Of a stretch of 64,000 nucleotides of DNA, positions 19,828 to 32,241 are shown piece by piece (positions within the stretch are counted from its first letter, which is position 1; each line of letters begins with the position of its first letter). The translations under genes were made by a program, and so were the position numbers. The notes under the pieces are model-generated. The model had not been told where the DNA came from. It saw only the letters and a list, made by a program, of their open reading frames with translations, and made no database searches. The DNA comes from Peromyscus leucopus (lineage: Eukaryota; Chordata; Mammalia; Rodentia; Cricetidae). The stretch covers positions 70,498,200 to 70,562,199 of the forward strand of contig NC_051070.1 in the NCBI RefSeq assembly GCF_004664715.2, given 5' to 3'.

Positions 19828-21634
19828 CGGGAGCTCAGCTCAAATATCAAAATTCTTCAGATCTCTGGTGGCAGAGGTTCAGTAAAAACTACTTCCTTTT
19901 GAGTTTCAAAAAGACAAATATGGCATGTTTTTCTCATATACAGGCCCTAGATATTAATGTTTATACATACATAGATATGTGGAGGAATGTCACTGGTCAG
20001 AGAAATTGAAAAGGACCTGAGAAAGAAGAAAAGAGAGCAGCAAAAAGAAAAGAAACAGAAATTTATACAGTAACAGAATAAACATGACATGAAACCAAAA
20101 GGGGCATCAAAGGGAGAGCCCAGGAGCCAGTAGGAGGGGACAAGGGAAGCAGATGTAGCAGAAATGCTAGTGGTAATCTAGGGTTTTACAGAGTATGTTC
20201 CCAGGAACAGACAAAGGACTGGGTGTCAGTATAAGACAGAAGATGAGCCTCAGAGGAGGAGGACGTAAAGCTTTATCCTTTAGGCATGGAGGGTACTCTA
20301 AGGCTGAGAGTTCATTAAACCAATTCTGAGCTGAGTCTTTGGTAGCTCTCTGGGTCCTCCTCTTTCCTCTGTGGGGCCTGTTCAGATAGCAACACTCTTA
20401 CCTTCCAAACACTTCCTTTCACGTGTCTTTGAGGAACCAGAAACTTCCATCTCAGGGAGCTGTTATTCTTTCCCATGCACAAATATAAGTCTAACTCTTC
20501 TAGAAGTTCATTACATTTAGCACTACATTTTAAGACTGATAAAATGATTTACTTTATAAATAAAAATTTTGAAAATAAATAATTCCCTTTTCTACATTTG
20601 GAATAGGCTAGAGCCTGATAGTCAACGAGGAAAAAGGAAAGTCTTCACAGGCTGTTGCATTTGATTCAAGAATTATAGGAAGTGCCAAATATCACCAAGC
20701 TGGGAGTTGATGAAACAACACCATGGGCAGGCAAGGCAAAGGCTCGGAGTTGAGAATTTGAATATTACATGTATTAAGAAGATTTCATTGTTTACATTTA
20801 GTGGGTTCTCTAAGTGTCTGTTGCTTTACCTTGCATTCCTTTGAGGGATTCTCCTGCCAAAATAAATGTTGTAGCCTTACAGAATCCCTTAGTGATTTGT
20901 CTTTACTTAGATTTATGTTATCTACTGCTATTTAGCAGGGAGTGTGCCTGAACTACCAGACATAATGACTCAGCAGAAGTCCCAGTGCTGACTTACAGTG
21001 GAAAACACTAGGGCACTTTTCCAAATCCCCAATAGAGTTCAAAGACGATGTTTGTGTGAAAATGTACTTCTTTTGAGTTAATGTGTAAGTCATAAAGAGA
21101 ATAAGGAAAGGAAAAGGAGGATAGAAGGACTGAAATTAAAATGAGAAAGGAAGCATGTGAAACACAGTTTAGGACAATAGAGAAATTGTTGTAAGACGTG
21201 AGTTCTAAAAGCTTTGACAGCAAGGTTTAATTATAAGACAGCAACCTAACAAAATATAAACTTACAAATACAAATAAAGACAATCTTCTGGAAATGACAT
21301 GGTCATGCCTGCTGTGAAATCACAACAGCAATGTCTACAAGTACAAGATTGTACCTTTAAGCATTCTATCATTGTCAGGATGTTCAGCCCTAACTGAAGA
21401 GCTACACTGGGGAAGTCTTATTCCTCAGTGGTGTAATGCTGATAAGAATTTCACTTTCTCCAGGAACTCCCCTGCCCAGGTCCATAGTCATGGAAGAAAT
21501 CCTACTTGAAGTAGTGGGTGACAGGAAAAGGATATAAATATAAGACAAAAATGATACTTGTGGGGAAGATGAAGGAGTTTGTGGGGAGAGGGAGAGTAGT
21601 CAGAGAGATTAATAGGGGAATACAATCAAAGCAC

Positions 21635-21636
<2 letters not shown>

Positions 21637-21673
<37 letters not shown>
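21637..21673. repeat. (TG)n microsatellite
   Basis: An uninterrupted TG dinucleotide run of about 37 bases. Confidence 0.95.
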
Positions 21674-21677
<4 letters not shown>

Positions 21678-22395
21678 CTGCAAAAATAATAGATTAAAAC
21701 ACCAATATCATAAAGTAAAAGGCATCATGCACACAATCATTGTCTCATCCTCTTCAGGATGAGGTGGTTTCTCCCTCTGCTTGGAATGACTTTATATCAG
21801 TCTCCACAGATGGCAAAGACAACTAGTCTCATGAATCCAAACAAATTATCAGTTGGTATTTTCAGAAGAGGATTTCTGTCATGAAAGACCACGTTTCTGT
21901 CAGAAGTTTTTGAGGTGAGGCCCTGTTCTTTTTTGGCTTGGGTTTCTGTGATAGAACACATTTCAAAATCAAGCTGGATAAGAAAGAGTATTTCAGATCA
22001 TACTTCTACCTCACTGTCCATCACCAAGAGAACCAAGTCAGAATTCAGGGCAGGAATCCAGAGCCAGGAACTGAAACAAACACCAGGAAAAATGTATTGG
22101 GACAGCTGAATTTTCTCTCTGTGGCTCTCAGGGAGACCATGCAGGCACACACTTCACTGCTGGCTGCAGCTGGTGGTAACTGCAGGAGCAGCTTGTTACA
22201 TTCCTTGGATGGTTCTTTGTGGAGAAAGTACCATGTTGGATAGTTTCTGTTGTATTAGTTCTTGTTCTTCAATGACCTATTGCAGTTTCACCTTGCCTCT
22301 ATTTCCTCTTGTCTCAGAAAACCAACATCTAATCCCACAGTTTACCCAGAAGCCCTATGGTAGCTTTGTAGTCTCAATGTAAACTATCTGGAAAC

Positions 22396-22622
22396 AGGGG
22401 TTAGAACATTGACTCAGTGGTTAAGAGAACTGGCAGCTCTTGCAGAGGACTCAGATTCAGTTCCCAGCACTCACATAGTAACTCACACCAGTAAATCCAA
22501 TTACAGAAAATCTAGTACCCTTCCCTGGCCTCCATGAGCTCCAGACTTGCACAAAGTACAACCGCAAATATGCAGAAAAAACAGTTACACATACAATATA
22601 AAATAAATAAATAAATCTTTGA
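22396..22622 (+). mobile_element. B2-like SINE
   Basis: Diverged B2 head (TGACTCAGTGGTTAAGAGAA...CAGAGGACTCAGATTCAGTT) and a tail of ATAAATAAATAAATC. Confidence 0.8.
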
Positions 22623-23542
22623 AAACACGTCTGGAACACATTTCCCAGAATTTCCTTCCCCATGTTGTTCTGTTTAAAGGTTGGACTTCGAAAAAGCAGT
22701 TACAGGGAAGTTGAGAAACAGGTGGGATATATTTATATACATTTATATTTTTTTATGTACTTCAGTTGATAGAGGCCAAGGCACATAAGATTTCAATGAG
22801 GTTACAACTCATATTTCAGTTTCTTTCTCTACTCCTCACTTCTAGAGTTTTTCTTTATCTTAGGTCAAGTCTGAGTGTAGGGTGTTGGATAATACCATGG
22901 TTTCTTCTGAACTTCCATCAAATGAGTGAGACTGAGTAGATGAGGGAGGTTTATCCTTCTAGATTCCAATTGATTTATGAGACTCACTGTGTTTCCAAAA
23001 GTATGAGTACAATCAGATGCTGCCCTCATGCAGCTGTCCTTCCCTATTTTGGTCTAGATGAACTTCTGTATCTCAGGCTCAGTACCAGATGCAGACAGTG
23101 ATTTGCAGGGACTCCCCAGCAGTTTCATGGGGTGAACTCCTCCTAATGTGTCTCTGACAACTTTACTCTTGGCTCTGCTTCTCTCAGTTTCACAAGGAAA
23201 TTATGTTCTTTGCTCTTCCAGATGCCTAGTCTGGGCTCTGTGCTGTGACCAACTTAAAGAAAAACTAATACTTTAGATTATTGTGGTGTAAGATTCCCAA
23301 GTATAGAAAATACTGCATGTGCGCTCTGTGGTCTATTTTTAGCTAAATACTTTCAAGACAAAGAATTAAAAGAAAGACACACACCAACTGATTATAAATT
23401 TCATAAAATGAGGTTTTACTTAGAAACGCACTTCTGATGCAGACCACAGAAGAAGGTGCCATGGTTTGGACTGTCTGGTCTGGGATGTACAGGTGTGCTT
23501 CTCATCTGGGCTCCCAGAGAGAGGCTATGCTTAAGGAGCTCC

Positions 23543-23581
23543 AGTTTTTGTTCAGCTTGTGCTATCATTTCAAACACTGTG
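23543..23581 (-). promoter_or_regulatory. V recombination signal (23-RSS) of the TRAV15/DV6-like gene
   Basis: On the minus strand: heptamer CACAGTG (23,575-23,581), 23-base spacer, nonamer ACAAAAACT (23,543-23,551). The heptamer is consensus. This is the RAG cut site. Confidence 0.93.
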
Positions 23582-24164
23582 AGTCTGTTCCCAGAGCACA
23601 CAGTAATACTTCACTGAATCTTCTAGCTGTGAGGCTGAAATAACAAGTCTGATGAACTTGGCTGATTCCAGAAAGACAACAGAGTAGCGGCTGCTCCTCT
23701 CAGTATGAGTAGAAGAAGAAAACTGGCGAATAAGAAAAATCATCTCTCCACTAAGAAGCTGTTTGTACCAAAAAAGATAATAATATTTCAAATTTGTCTC
23801 ATATGAACAGTCCAGGATGACTGATTCCCCCTCCCTCGTACTTGCAGTTGATTGAAGTTGAGTCACTTTCTGGCCCAAATTGGATCCTGCAGAAAAATCA
23901 AAAGAAAGAAAAAAGTTCATTCTGTAATAGTGTGAACAAAACACTGTTGGAATTGGCTACCTTGAGACCCAAGACAAACCTAACTGAAGACATATTCTGC
24001 TCTCTTCTCTCTAATCCCTGTTCCCCATCACGTCCATGTGAACTGCTATATGCCTAGGGTGATGCTTCCTGCTTAATATACTTATCTATATGTAAGACAT
24101 CCATACCAGAGAATGCCAAGGCCACCAGCACACAGAGCAGGCTGTGAGGAGGTGTGTGGCACAT
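23582..24164 (-). CDS. TRAV15-DV6: T-cell receptor V gene, TRAV15/DV6-like
   Basis: The leader exon is 24,107-24,164 (ATG to a GT donor) and the V exon is 23,582-23,886, joined in frame across a 220-bp intron with a CAG acceptor. The leader has MCHTPPHSLLCVLV, close to the mouse TRAV15/DV6 signal peptide. The V domain shows 1st Cys (ILDCSYE), conserved Trp (FWYKQL), SSSTHTERSSRYSVVF in framework 3 and 2nd Cys in YYCVLWE. Mouse TRAV15/DV6 ends CALWE and is used by both alpha and delta chains, so this gene may serve either receptor. Germline sequence after the Cys is slightly long (VLWEQT before the heptamer). It is an immunoglobulin-fold antigen-binding domain on the T-cell surface. No stop or broken splice site is seen, so it is probably functional. 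Confidence 0.92.
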
Positions 24165-25064
24165 CTCCTTCCTATGAATATGTCTCCTCGGCCTTAGATC
24201 AGTGTCAAGTGACTGCATGTGTACTGTGTTTCCTACATCGCCTCAAGCAGGAAGTGGGGTTTTGTATGATCATAGGTCACAAGCTCCTTGTACAGAGGAA
24301 ACAGTGTAGCTCACCACAGACTTTTACTTGCTTCCTGTCTTTCTTGGTAGTTAAAAGAGGCAGCACTTAAAAGGGAGAATGGGAAAACCCGTCCCTGCTG
24401 AGCATAAAGCTGCCTTGAACTCTTGGTTGTTATTTAGAGGGATAATTTAGGAGAACCAATGTCAGATTCATCAAGAGGCATGTGCAATTTTTAATTCACT
24501 TCCAGACCGTTGTCATATGTTTACTTCTGTACATCTATTGTCTAATAAAGCCTAATTTTAAAAAAAAGGTCCTTAAAGGGCTGTGAATTTCCCTGTGAAG
24601 CACTGCCATCTGAAATAATCTTTCTCCTTTACTGCTCAGTTCCATATAAATTCAGCAATTAACAGAGTTACTTTTAAATCACATGGTAAAGGGCAGTGCA
24701 TCAGAATGCCAGAAGATACCTGTTTATGTTCTGTGAAACTGTAACATGAGTAAATTCATAGTCCTTACAGACTAAAGAGAGGCTCAGTGTGTCACTTGCC
24801 TGCTTTGAATCAAGAGGACCTATGTGTTGATCTCCAGCAGCCACTTAAGAATCCAGCTGATGTGGGTGCACCTGCAGTCAGAGCTCTGGGAAACAGAGAC
24901 AAGAAATTCATGGGGTCTCACTAGTCAGACAGTGTAGTCCAATTGGTGAGCTCCAGTGTCAGTGAGAATCTCTACCACATAAATATATTAATTAATTAAT
25001 GAAATGAATAAATAAATATAGAGTGCAATAGAGGAACATAACCAATGCTGACCACTGGATTACA

Positions 25065-25200
25065 CACACACACATACACACACACACATACACACACACA
25101 CACACACATGCATACTCTCTCTCACACATATACACATACATAATCACACAGAGAGAGAGAGAGAGAGAGAGAGAAACAGAGACAGAGACAGAGACAGAGA
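25065..25200. repeat. (CA)n followed by (GA)n / (GAGACA)n
   Basis: CA repeats with TA interruptions run to about 25,140, then GAGAGA and GACAGA repeats to 25,200. Confidence 0.9.
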
Positions 25201-26029
25201 GAAGTTACACTAATTTAAAAACCTACTTTTACAAAACCTGATTTGCTTGTAATAGTCTAACATTTAGTCTTACTCAGAAAATGTCTTATTTTGCCACACA
25301 AGAACTTACTTATTATATTTGCTAGAATCTTCTATATCATTGCCCTGAAGCATTCAGTCTCACTTGTTAAATTCATTGTATATTTTAATTACAAAACGGT
25401 CTCATGATAATCTTGCCAGGCCTGTCTGTGACTGCAACCTGTTATATGTACATGATACATGTAACCTGAAATTTATGTTAATGCCACATAAATTTGAGGT
25501 TGGATTTTGAGTACTGCTGTATCATCATTGAAAAATGTAGCTCTTAATCATTCATTTGCTCTCTTTATCCCAATGGATGAAATGAACCAAATGGCATTCA
25601 GAAGAGAAAGTAAAACCTATATCTCTGAAAGAGCTCCAGTTCTTGCTTTGAGTTTAAGTAACTATTCACCATATACATCAGGGAAGAGTTTCTGGTATCT
25701 GAATTTCTGGTACTCTTCTGCCCATCTCACTGTTAAGTACTGACAGGTAGCACATACCCTGGACTTCAGTCTCTGAGGCTAAGCAGGAGACCATGGGAGC
25801 CACAGCAGCCTGGGGAGCTCAGGATGGCAGGGTTGTGCCCCTGCTCTCTTCTCCATGGAGCTGGTGGATGTTCTCTATGCCGCATGGCCACAGCCTCTGA
25901 GATGGGGCTTTGGAGCACATTGGGTTTGAGTACTGGGCTGGACAGTTGGTCTCATTCTAAATGCTGCATTGTCTGTCCTTGAGATTTAATTGGCAAACAA
26001 TACTTCCTAGTGAAGATAAAACTTGTGGT

Positions 26030-26275
26030 TGGTAAAGAGATGGTCCAGTTGGAAAAGCACTTGGTGCTAATCATAAAGATAGAAGTTCAGATCTCAGGAC
26101 CCACTTGACTAGCTAAGCATCATGCAAAACCTGCAACTCCAGCTCTGAGTGATTGGACATCATCTTCTGTCCTTCACACACACACAGGTAGGTGTACCCA
26201 TGTACACACACAAGTCTGTGTAGACTCACATGGGCTGCATATGCACAAATGTAAATAAAAATCAAATCTTAAAAA
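26030..26275 (+). mobile_element. B2/B4-like SINE relic
   Basis: AAGAGATGGTCCAGTTGGAA through TCAGGACCCA to AATAAAAATCAAATCTT is a diverged tRNA-derived SINE with a poly-A-like end. Confidence 0.6.
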
Positions 26276-28246
26276 AAGATTAAAGCTCAGTCCTTCAGGA
26301 ATCATATAAAAAAATTCAGTCATTTGGGAAAATAGGAATTAGGGTTAATGGGTGGGGGAGGTAACTTTGTCACTCTTCAATTGCCTTGAAGATATACCAT
26401 GACCAAGCTCACTGTTATAAAAGAAAGTGTTTAATTTGGAACTTGCTTAGTTTCAAAGGTCTATTCCATTATTCTTGAAACAGTCAAAAGAGTAATGCAT
26501 GGTGAACAGGGCCTTTAGAAACCATGAGAGAGGCTTCAGGAAAAAAAAAAATCAGAGGGCCATTTAACTGAAGTGCATTTTGTTCCCTGGATTGGTCTTG
26601 GGTGTGATTGCATGCCTCCTATGTTAAACATCTCTACTCAATTCATAAGACATATTTATTACTGTTGGATGTCAGATTATATCTATAGAAACCAATCTGG
26701 TGAATATATTCTGAATCTTGATATGGCCTTCTGCCTTGATATTGTGCTTCCTCATATATAATCTATAGTATGTGCCAGGCAATTGTGTTTAAATTGGCCT
26801 GTCCAGAGAAAGTTCTCTCCAAGGCTGCTCTGTTAATATTTATTATGTGCTTACTGGTGTTTATTTGCATGTTTTTCTTATTGTGTTTTGTTGCACCCAG
26901 TCAGTCTTCTTTGAATCATTGCTTTCTTTGTTGCCTTTGAGTATAAAAGTATGCAGAAACTGAAGTATGGTTGTCTATAACATGAGACTATAGTTGGCCC
27001 CGTTCTTTCAGATCCTCAGATCCCAGGTGGAGCAGACAGATCTGCATAGGTCAGCAAAAATCAACACATTCTCATCATATTAGGGAACATGGTGGCATTC
27101 AAGCAAGTACTGGGGCAGTAGCTGACACACACATCCTTATGTGAAGGCAGAGGAGAGAGAAAGAGAGAGGGGGGATACTATGGGCTTGACATAGGTTTTT
27201 GAAACCTTAAAGTCCATCACCAGTGACACAGTTCCTCCAAAGAGGCTATAGTTCCTAGTCCTTTCAAATAGGGTTACTTCCTGGTGACTAACAATTCAAA
27301 TCTATGAGCCACTGGGGGCCATTCTTACTCAAACAACCACATTCCACTCCTCATTCCCATAAGCTTGTAGATATATCATAATGCAAAAATGTACCTTGAA
27401 AACATTTAAAATTATAAGCTGATTAAATTTTTCTCCAGTGCAAATCTTGTTAGTATGTATGTAGCATTAAGTGAGTAAACACTGCAAAGTGTTAGGTAAT
27501 GAGAAGTCCCTTTTCCATTCTGTGCACTGGTAATGGCCATAAAGACTGCAGCTGCTTCTGTTAGCTAAAAATTTCACCTTCAAAATCTTATTTTGTTCAT
27601 CTATGAAATACACTTGTGACAATAGTTCTCTAGTGAAATATATTATATTTTTACATATTATTATATAGTGAAATATTATATATTTTCATGATATGAGTAA
27701 ATTGAATTCTTCTTTCCCTCACACATGTCATTTGTCTATTGTAAACACACATGCATCCTTGTAAGTACATCCTGGTTTCCATACTAGAATTTCTTGAAGG
27801 TAGATGGAATATAAAAAGCAAAAAAGAGCAATTAGATGTAGTCAGTGGTCACATACATCACCACTTCCCTGGTAATCAGAGGAGATTAAGGTGAAAGATA
27901 ATTCTATGTGATTTCTATCACATAAGGCACAAAATGACTGACACTGTGCTGTAATATCTACACATTAATAGCATGTTGATAAGAGTGTAGGGTGATGGGA
28001 ACTTTATAATTTCCACTTGGTGTGAACCAACCACACAGAAAAACATTTGCACAACCACTTAGAAAACAATTCAACTAAGCTAGTTAAGGAAATAGATCTA
28101 AAACGTCAGTGGTGCCTGAGGAGGAAAGGGAGGAGAAAAACAAGCCCTGACTTCACCTTGGTCTGTCTGTGACCTGAATGAATCTGATCCTTACATTCAC
28201 TGTGTCCCCTGTCACCTGCTCCTGCAGATAAAACCCCTCTGCACCT

Positions 28247-28746
28247 NNNNNNNNNNNNNNNNNNNNNNNNNNNNNNNNNNNNNNNNNNNNNNNNNNNNNN
28301 NNNNNNNNNNNNNNNNNNNNNNNNNNNNNNNNNNNNNNNNNNNNNNNNNNNNNNNNNNNNNNNNNNNNNNNNNNNNNNNNNNNNNNNNNNNNNNNNNNNN
28401 NNNNNNNNNNNNNNNNNNNNNNNNNNNNNNNNNNNNNNNNNNNNNNNNNNNNNNNNNNNNNNNNNNNNNNNNNNNNNNNNNNNNNNNNNNNNNNNNNNNN
28501 NNNNNNNNNNNNNNNNNNNNNNNNNNNNNNNNNNNNNNNNNNNNNNNNNNNNNNNNNNNNNNNNNNNNNNNNNNNNNNNNNNNNNNNNNNNNNNNNNNNN
28601 NNNNNNNNNNNNNNNNNNNNNNNNNNNNNNNNNNNNNNNNNNNNNNNNNNNNNNNNNNNNNNNNNNNNNNNNNNNNNNNNNNNNNNNNNNNNNNNNNNNN
28701 NNNNNNNNNNNNNNNNNNNNNNNNNNNNNNNNNNNNNNNNNNNNNN
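28247..28746. other. Assembly gap (500 N)
   Basis: Exactly 500 undetermined bases, a conventional placeholder length. The true distance is unknown. The gap removes the 3' half of a V exon and its recombination signal. Confidence 0.98.
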
Positions 28747-29094
28747 GAGGCTGCCACTGGGATTCTGCCGGAACCACTGCACACTTCTCATGGTGGAAGA
28801 AAAATTGCATCTCAGAGCAGAACTGGTTCCCTCCTGGAGACTCAGGACTGAAGGACTCTGCTCCACCTCAACTCCTCTCACCCCTGTTTGGAAACAAAAG
28901 CAAACCAGAATCATCCACACCTGTCTAATATCCCAGGAGACACCATGAGGTGACTGCACAGGAGCTTTGGGTTGGCTCATTCCCCTTCTACCACTGACAT
29001 TTCTGGAGAATCCCTAAGGCAACTTAGATGAGCACAACTCACAGCAAATCCACAACCACAGAATCCCCAGCACAGCTCCCAGGTTCCTCTCCAT
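28747..29094 (-). CDS. TRAV4: T-cell receptor V gene, TRAV4-like, 3' end lost in gap
   Basis: The leader exon is 29,043-29,094 (MERNLGAVLGILW...), with a 159-bp intron. The V exon starts at 28,883 and runs into the gap at 28,746. The visible part reads VRGVEVEQSPSVLSLQEGTS, 1st Cys in LRCNFSS and Trp in VQWFRQN, then stops at the Ns. It is very close to the complete gene at 53,074-53,576, with a few substitutions such as NPSGSL for NPRGSL. The 2nd Cys and recombination signal cannot be checked. The sequence left of the gap does not resemble the corresponding flank of the 53-kb copy, so gap size or joining may be wrong. Confidence 0.85.
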
Positions 29095-30589
29095 GATGTC
29101 TGTCCAGTTGCTGGGATGTCTTCTCTCCAGTTATGAAGGTGTTAAGTTTTGTGCCCAGATACACTTGTGCTTACACACGGCAGGTTCTCTTCAAATCACT
29201 GTTTCCTCTTTCATTGGAACAAGAAACCCCACCCACCTCTACCTCATGACTCTGCAGGCAATTGCTCCACAACTGTGGAGGACAATGATGTAGAGCCAGG
29301 ACACTGTATTTCTAATATAACATTCATATAAGGGAGTTTGGGGAAAATGTGCGAGGAGGGGAATTCATAAATGCAGAATACTGGTGTGAAAACTGATGGC
29401 TCCAGTGGGTTAGAAGAGCCTTGCAGAATCCTAGCAAGAATTTTTTGACCTTTTTTGTCTTAAATTTTTTTCATATACAATATGTTCTGATCATTGCCTC
29501 CTCTCCTCTATCACCTCCAAGAACTTCTAAACACCTTCTCACCCACCCAACTCCATGCTCTTTCTTTTTCTCTCTCTTTAGAAATCAAAAAGCAAACAAA
29601 ATCCAAACAAAGCAGAATTTAAAAAAAAAAAAAAGAAACAGACACACACACACAAATCTCATAAAAACATAAAATACATACAAACACAGACAAAAGACCA
29701 ATAAGACAAAAAGAACATGCTCAAACTTAGCAATGTGAGACAATAACATCATTGGATTCATTCTGTGCTGGCGATCTACTGTTGGGCATGTGTCCACCCT
29801 TCCGTGTGATCAATAAACCCAACATGAAAGTTCTGGCAGAACTCTTAAATTAGAGTATTTGACAAATCAGCATGCAAGGCACTCTACAGAATTTCTTGTA
29901 CTTAGGATCACCATGTATGTAGAAAGTTCCCAACAGAGTTTTGTTGGGTATAAGAAAAATATGACATGACCCCCCATGCTTCCATTCTTATTTATTTTCC
30001 ATCTTTTGGCATCTTCTCAGATATTCCGCTGTGCTGTGCAAGAAAACGCAGCAGATGCAGATCAGGCTGTGAATACCTGCTCAAGTTCTGTGATGCCCCC
30101 TGACTTCTATTCTTTCATAACTATATTTCACAGGTTTTTTTCTTCTCAAGTAATTATTCATCTTCTAATAGTTTAAGAGTACATATGTATGTGTATGTAT
30201 TATACATATATATTATATATGATTTAAAGGTTATTGTAATAATTTCTATTTCTTTGAATTTGGGAAGTTTTAAACATAAAACTAAAAAAAGGGCTGTGGA
30301 AATGATTTCTCTTGAGTGTCCATCTGCATAATGCCCAATGAGATTCCTATTTTGCTTACATCCTGTTCCGAGAATTGTTCTTAAAATAGATTTATTGACA
30401 TGGGGGATCTAGTGAAACAGCTCTAGATATCTATGGTTTTATATAGAATGATCGAGAGCTAAAGATCCGGTGAACTCCAACACAGTGACCCTACTCCTTG
30501 CTTTGTGGGTTGATTGCCTCATGTCTCTCTCAGCAATTCAAACCTCTAGGCAACTTAAGAAACAGAAATTTCTAGAAACCTTTGCAAGT

Positions 30590-30601
30590 GCCCCCTAGTG
30601 G
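30590..30601 (-). promoter_or_regulatory. CTCF-like motif in duplication copy A
   Basis: CCACTAGGGGGC on the minus strand, the same direction as V transcription and about 1.5 kb upstream of the leader ATG. It is conserved in copy B at 55,165-55,176. Confidence 0.5.
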
Positions 30602-31094
30602 ACTGACACCACCACCAAAAGTGACTTCAGGCCATCTCCAACAAGACTCACTAAACCAACCTTTTCACTCTATCACTTCATGGTAAGGAAATGCAAATGG
30701 TCAGAAGACAAGACAGTCTAGATGGAGTTTCTCAAAAGAAGAAATAAAAGTGATCAAGAAATATCTCAAAATTATTCATCATCCTTAGCAATTAGGGAAA
30801 TACAAATTGAAAACAACTTTGAGATTTCATCTCACCCCAGTTAGAGTATCTAAAATCGATAAAACAACTGACAATAAATGCTGGGGATCGGGGTGTTGGG
30901 AGGGGAGGAGCCTGCATTCCCTGTTGAAGGGAATGAAAATTGGTACAGTTACTTTGGAGATGGGTATGGGGAGTCTTCGACCAACTAAAGATAAATTTAC
31001 CATACAACCCAGTTATGCCACTTTCTTGTTATATTCCAAAGAAACTCTACATCCTACGCCACAGATAGTTGCTTAGCTATGCATATCGCTGCTC

Positions 31095-31420
31095 TGTAGT
31101 GGGTAGCTGTTCCAGCTTTGACCTTGAAACACTGCCTCAGCAAGGCAGCCAGTAACTGCTACATCTGCCTGTGACCTGCCCTTGGGGTGTGGCTGAGATG
31201 GGAACCCTTAAGACCCAAAGTCCATCCTGGCCAGCCCTCTTGGTTCCTTGGATCCTGGATGCTGGATGGCAGACCAAGTCAGAGTTCTCCAGAGAACCCT
31301 GCTGGACTGCACCTCACCTCTCTTGGATCCTGGATCTAACCCCTTTACTGGCTTTAAGTTACCCCAAAATAAACCTCCTTTTAACTATGTGGAATTGCAT
31401 TGTTAAATCCCCACATTAGT
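31095..31420 (+). repeat. Solo LTR inserted in duplication copy A only
   Basis: It begins TGTAGTGGGTAGC and has AATAAA near its end. It is flanked by TGCTC on both sides (31,090-31,094 and about 31,420-31,424). The 53-kb copy has the empty site (TTGCTCTCTTCACAGTTACT). The insertion is therefore later than the duplication. The exact 3' boundary is uncertain by a few bases. Confidence 0.8.
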
Positions 31421-31799
31421 GCTCTATTTACAGTAACTATGAAATGGAAAAAACTTAAGTGTCCTTTTAGCTGATGAATAGAAAATAAAAATGTCGCACC
31501 TATATATTATTGAATATTCTTCAATGTAGAGAAAAAATGGCACTATAAACTTTGCAGGTAGATGGATGGAACTAGAAAAGATTATTTATAATGAGTTGAC
31601 AGAAACCCAAAAAAACAAATGCCACATGTTCTGCACTGAACTCCTAACTCCAATGGGGATCATATAGGTTCCTAACCCCAAATCTTCAAATGGAAATATA
31701 TAGCTTGGGGTAACCACAGATGCCAGAAAAATCCAAAAGGAACATGTAGTTAGGAGAAGAATTAGAAATGGGAATAGCAATGGTAAGCATTGAGATGTC

Positions 31800-32173
31800 A
31801 TCTTGGTGGATTTTCCTTTAATGAGTATGAAGTGTCCTTCCCCATCTCTGTTGATTAATTCTAGTTGGAAGTCTAGTTTGTGAAAATATTAGAATGGCCA
31901 CACTAGCTTGCTTCATGGGTTGATTTGCTTGGAAAATCTTTTTCGAACCCTTTAATCTGAGTTAATGTCTGCCTTTGATATGAGGTGTGTTTCTTGTATG
32001 AAACAGAGGGATGAATCCTGTTTTTACATTCATTCTGTCAGCTGATATCTTTTTATCAGGGAATTGAGTCCAGGGATATTGAGAGGTATTAATTACCAAT
32101 TAATTGTTTTTCTTATTTACTGCTATTTTAATTACTGTTAAATTACTGTTATTTTAGTGGTATTGGTATTGTT

Positions 32174-32241
<68 letters not shown>

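Larger units (their letters stand above)
19591..23542. other. Intergenic, upstream edge of the V cluster
   Basis: No gene is recognised. A CTCF-like motif lies at 19,814, a (TG)n at 21,637-21,673 and a B2-type SINE at 22,396-22,622. Confidence 0.5.
24165..28246. other. Intergenic between V genes; SINEs and microsatellites
   Basis: B4/B2-like SINE relics lie at about 24,778-24,975 and 26,030-26,275. A (CA)n/(GA)n tract is at 25,065-25,200. From 26,380, an old rodent repeat (CCATGACCAAG...TATAAAAGAAAG) runs with interruptions to about 27,350. The rest is AT-rich with no gene seen. The last 140 bases abut the assembly gap. Confidence 0.5.
28747..31780 (-). repeat. Segmental duplication, copy A (TRAV4-like gene plus 5' flank)
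   Basis: The block can be followed base for base, with small indels, against 53,217-56,015. It spans the V exon start, leader, upstream region, CTCF-like motif and a LINE-1 3' piece. Copy A alone has an inserted solo LTR at 31,095-31,420. Copy B has a longer (AC)n. Confidence 0.9.

Noticed and set aside
28153..28200. CACAGTG at about 28,200 (minus strand) as the RSS of the gapped TRAV4-like gene
   Set aside because: A 23-base spacer leads to GGTCACAGA, not a nonamer, and the upstream sequence is not V coding.
28106..28980. Open frames running through the gap
   Set aside because: The Ns are not sequence. Only the part right of the gap supports a V gene.
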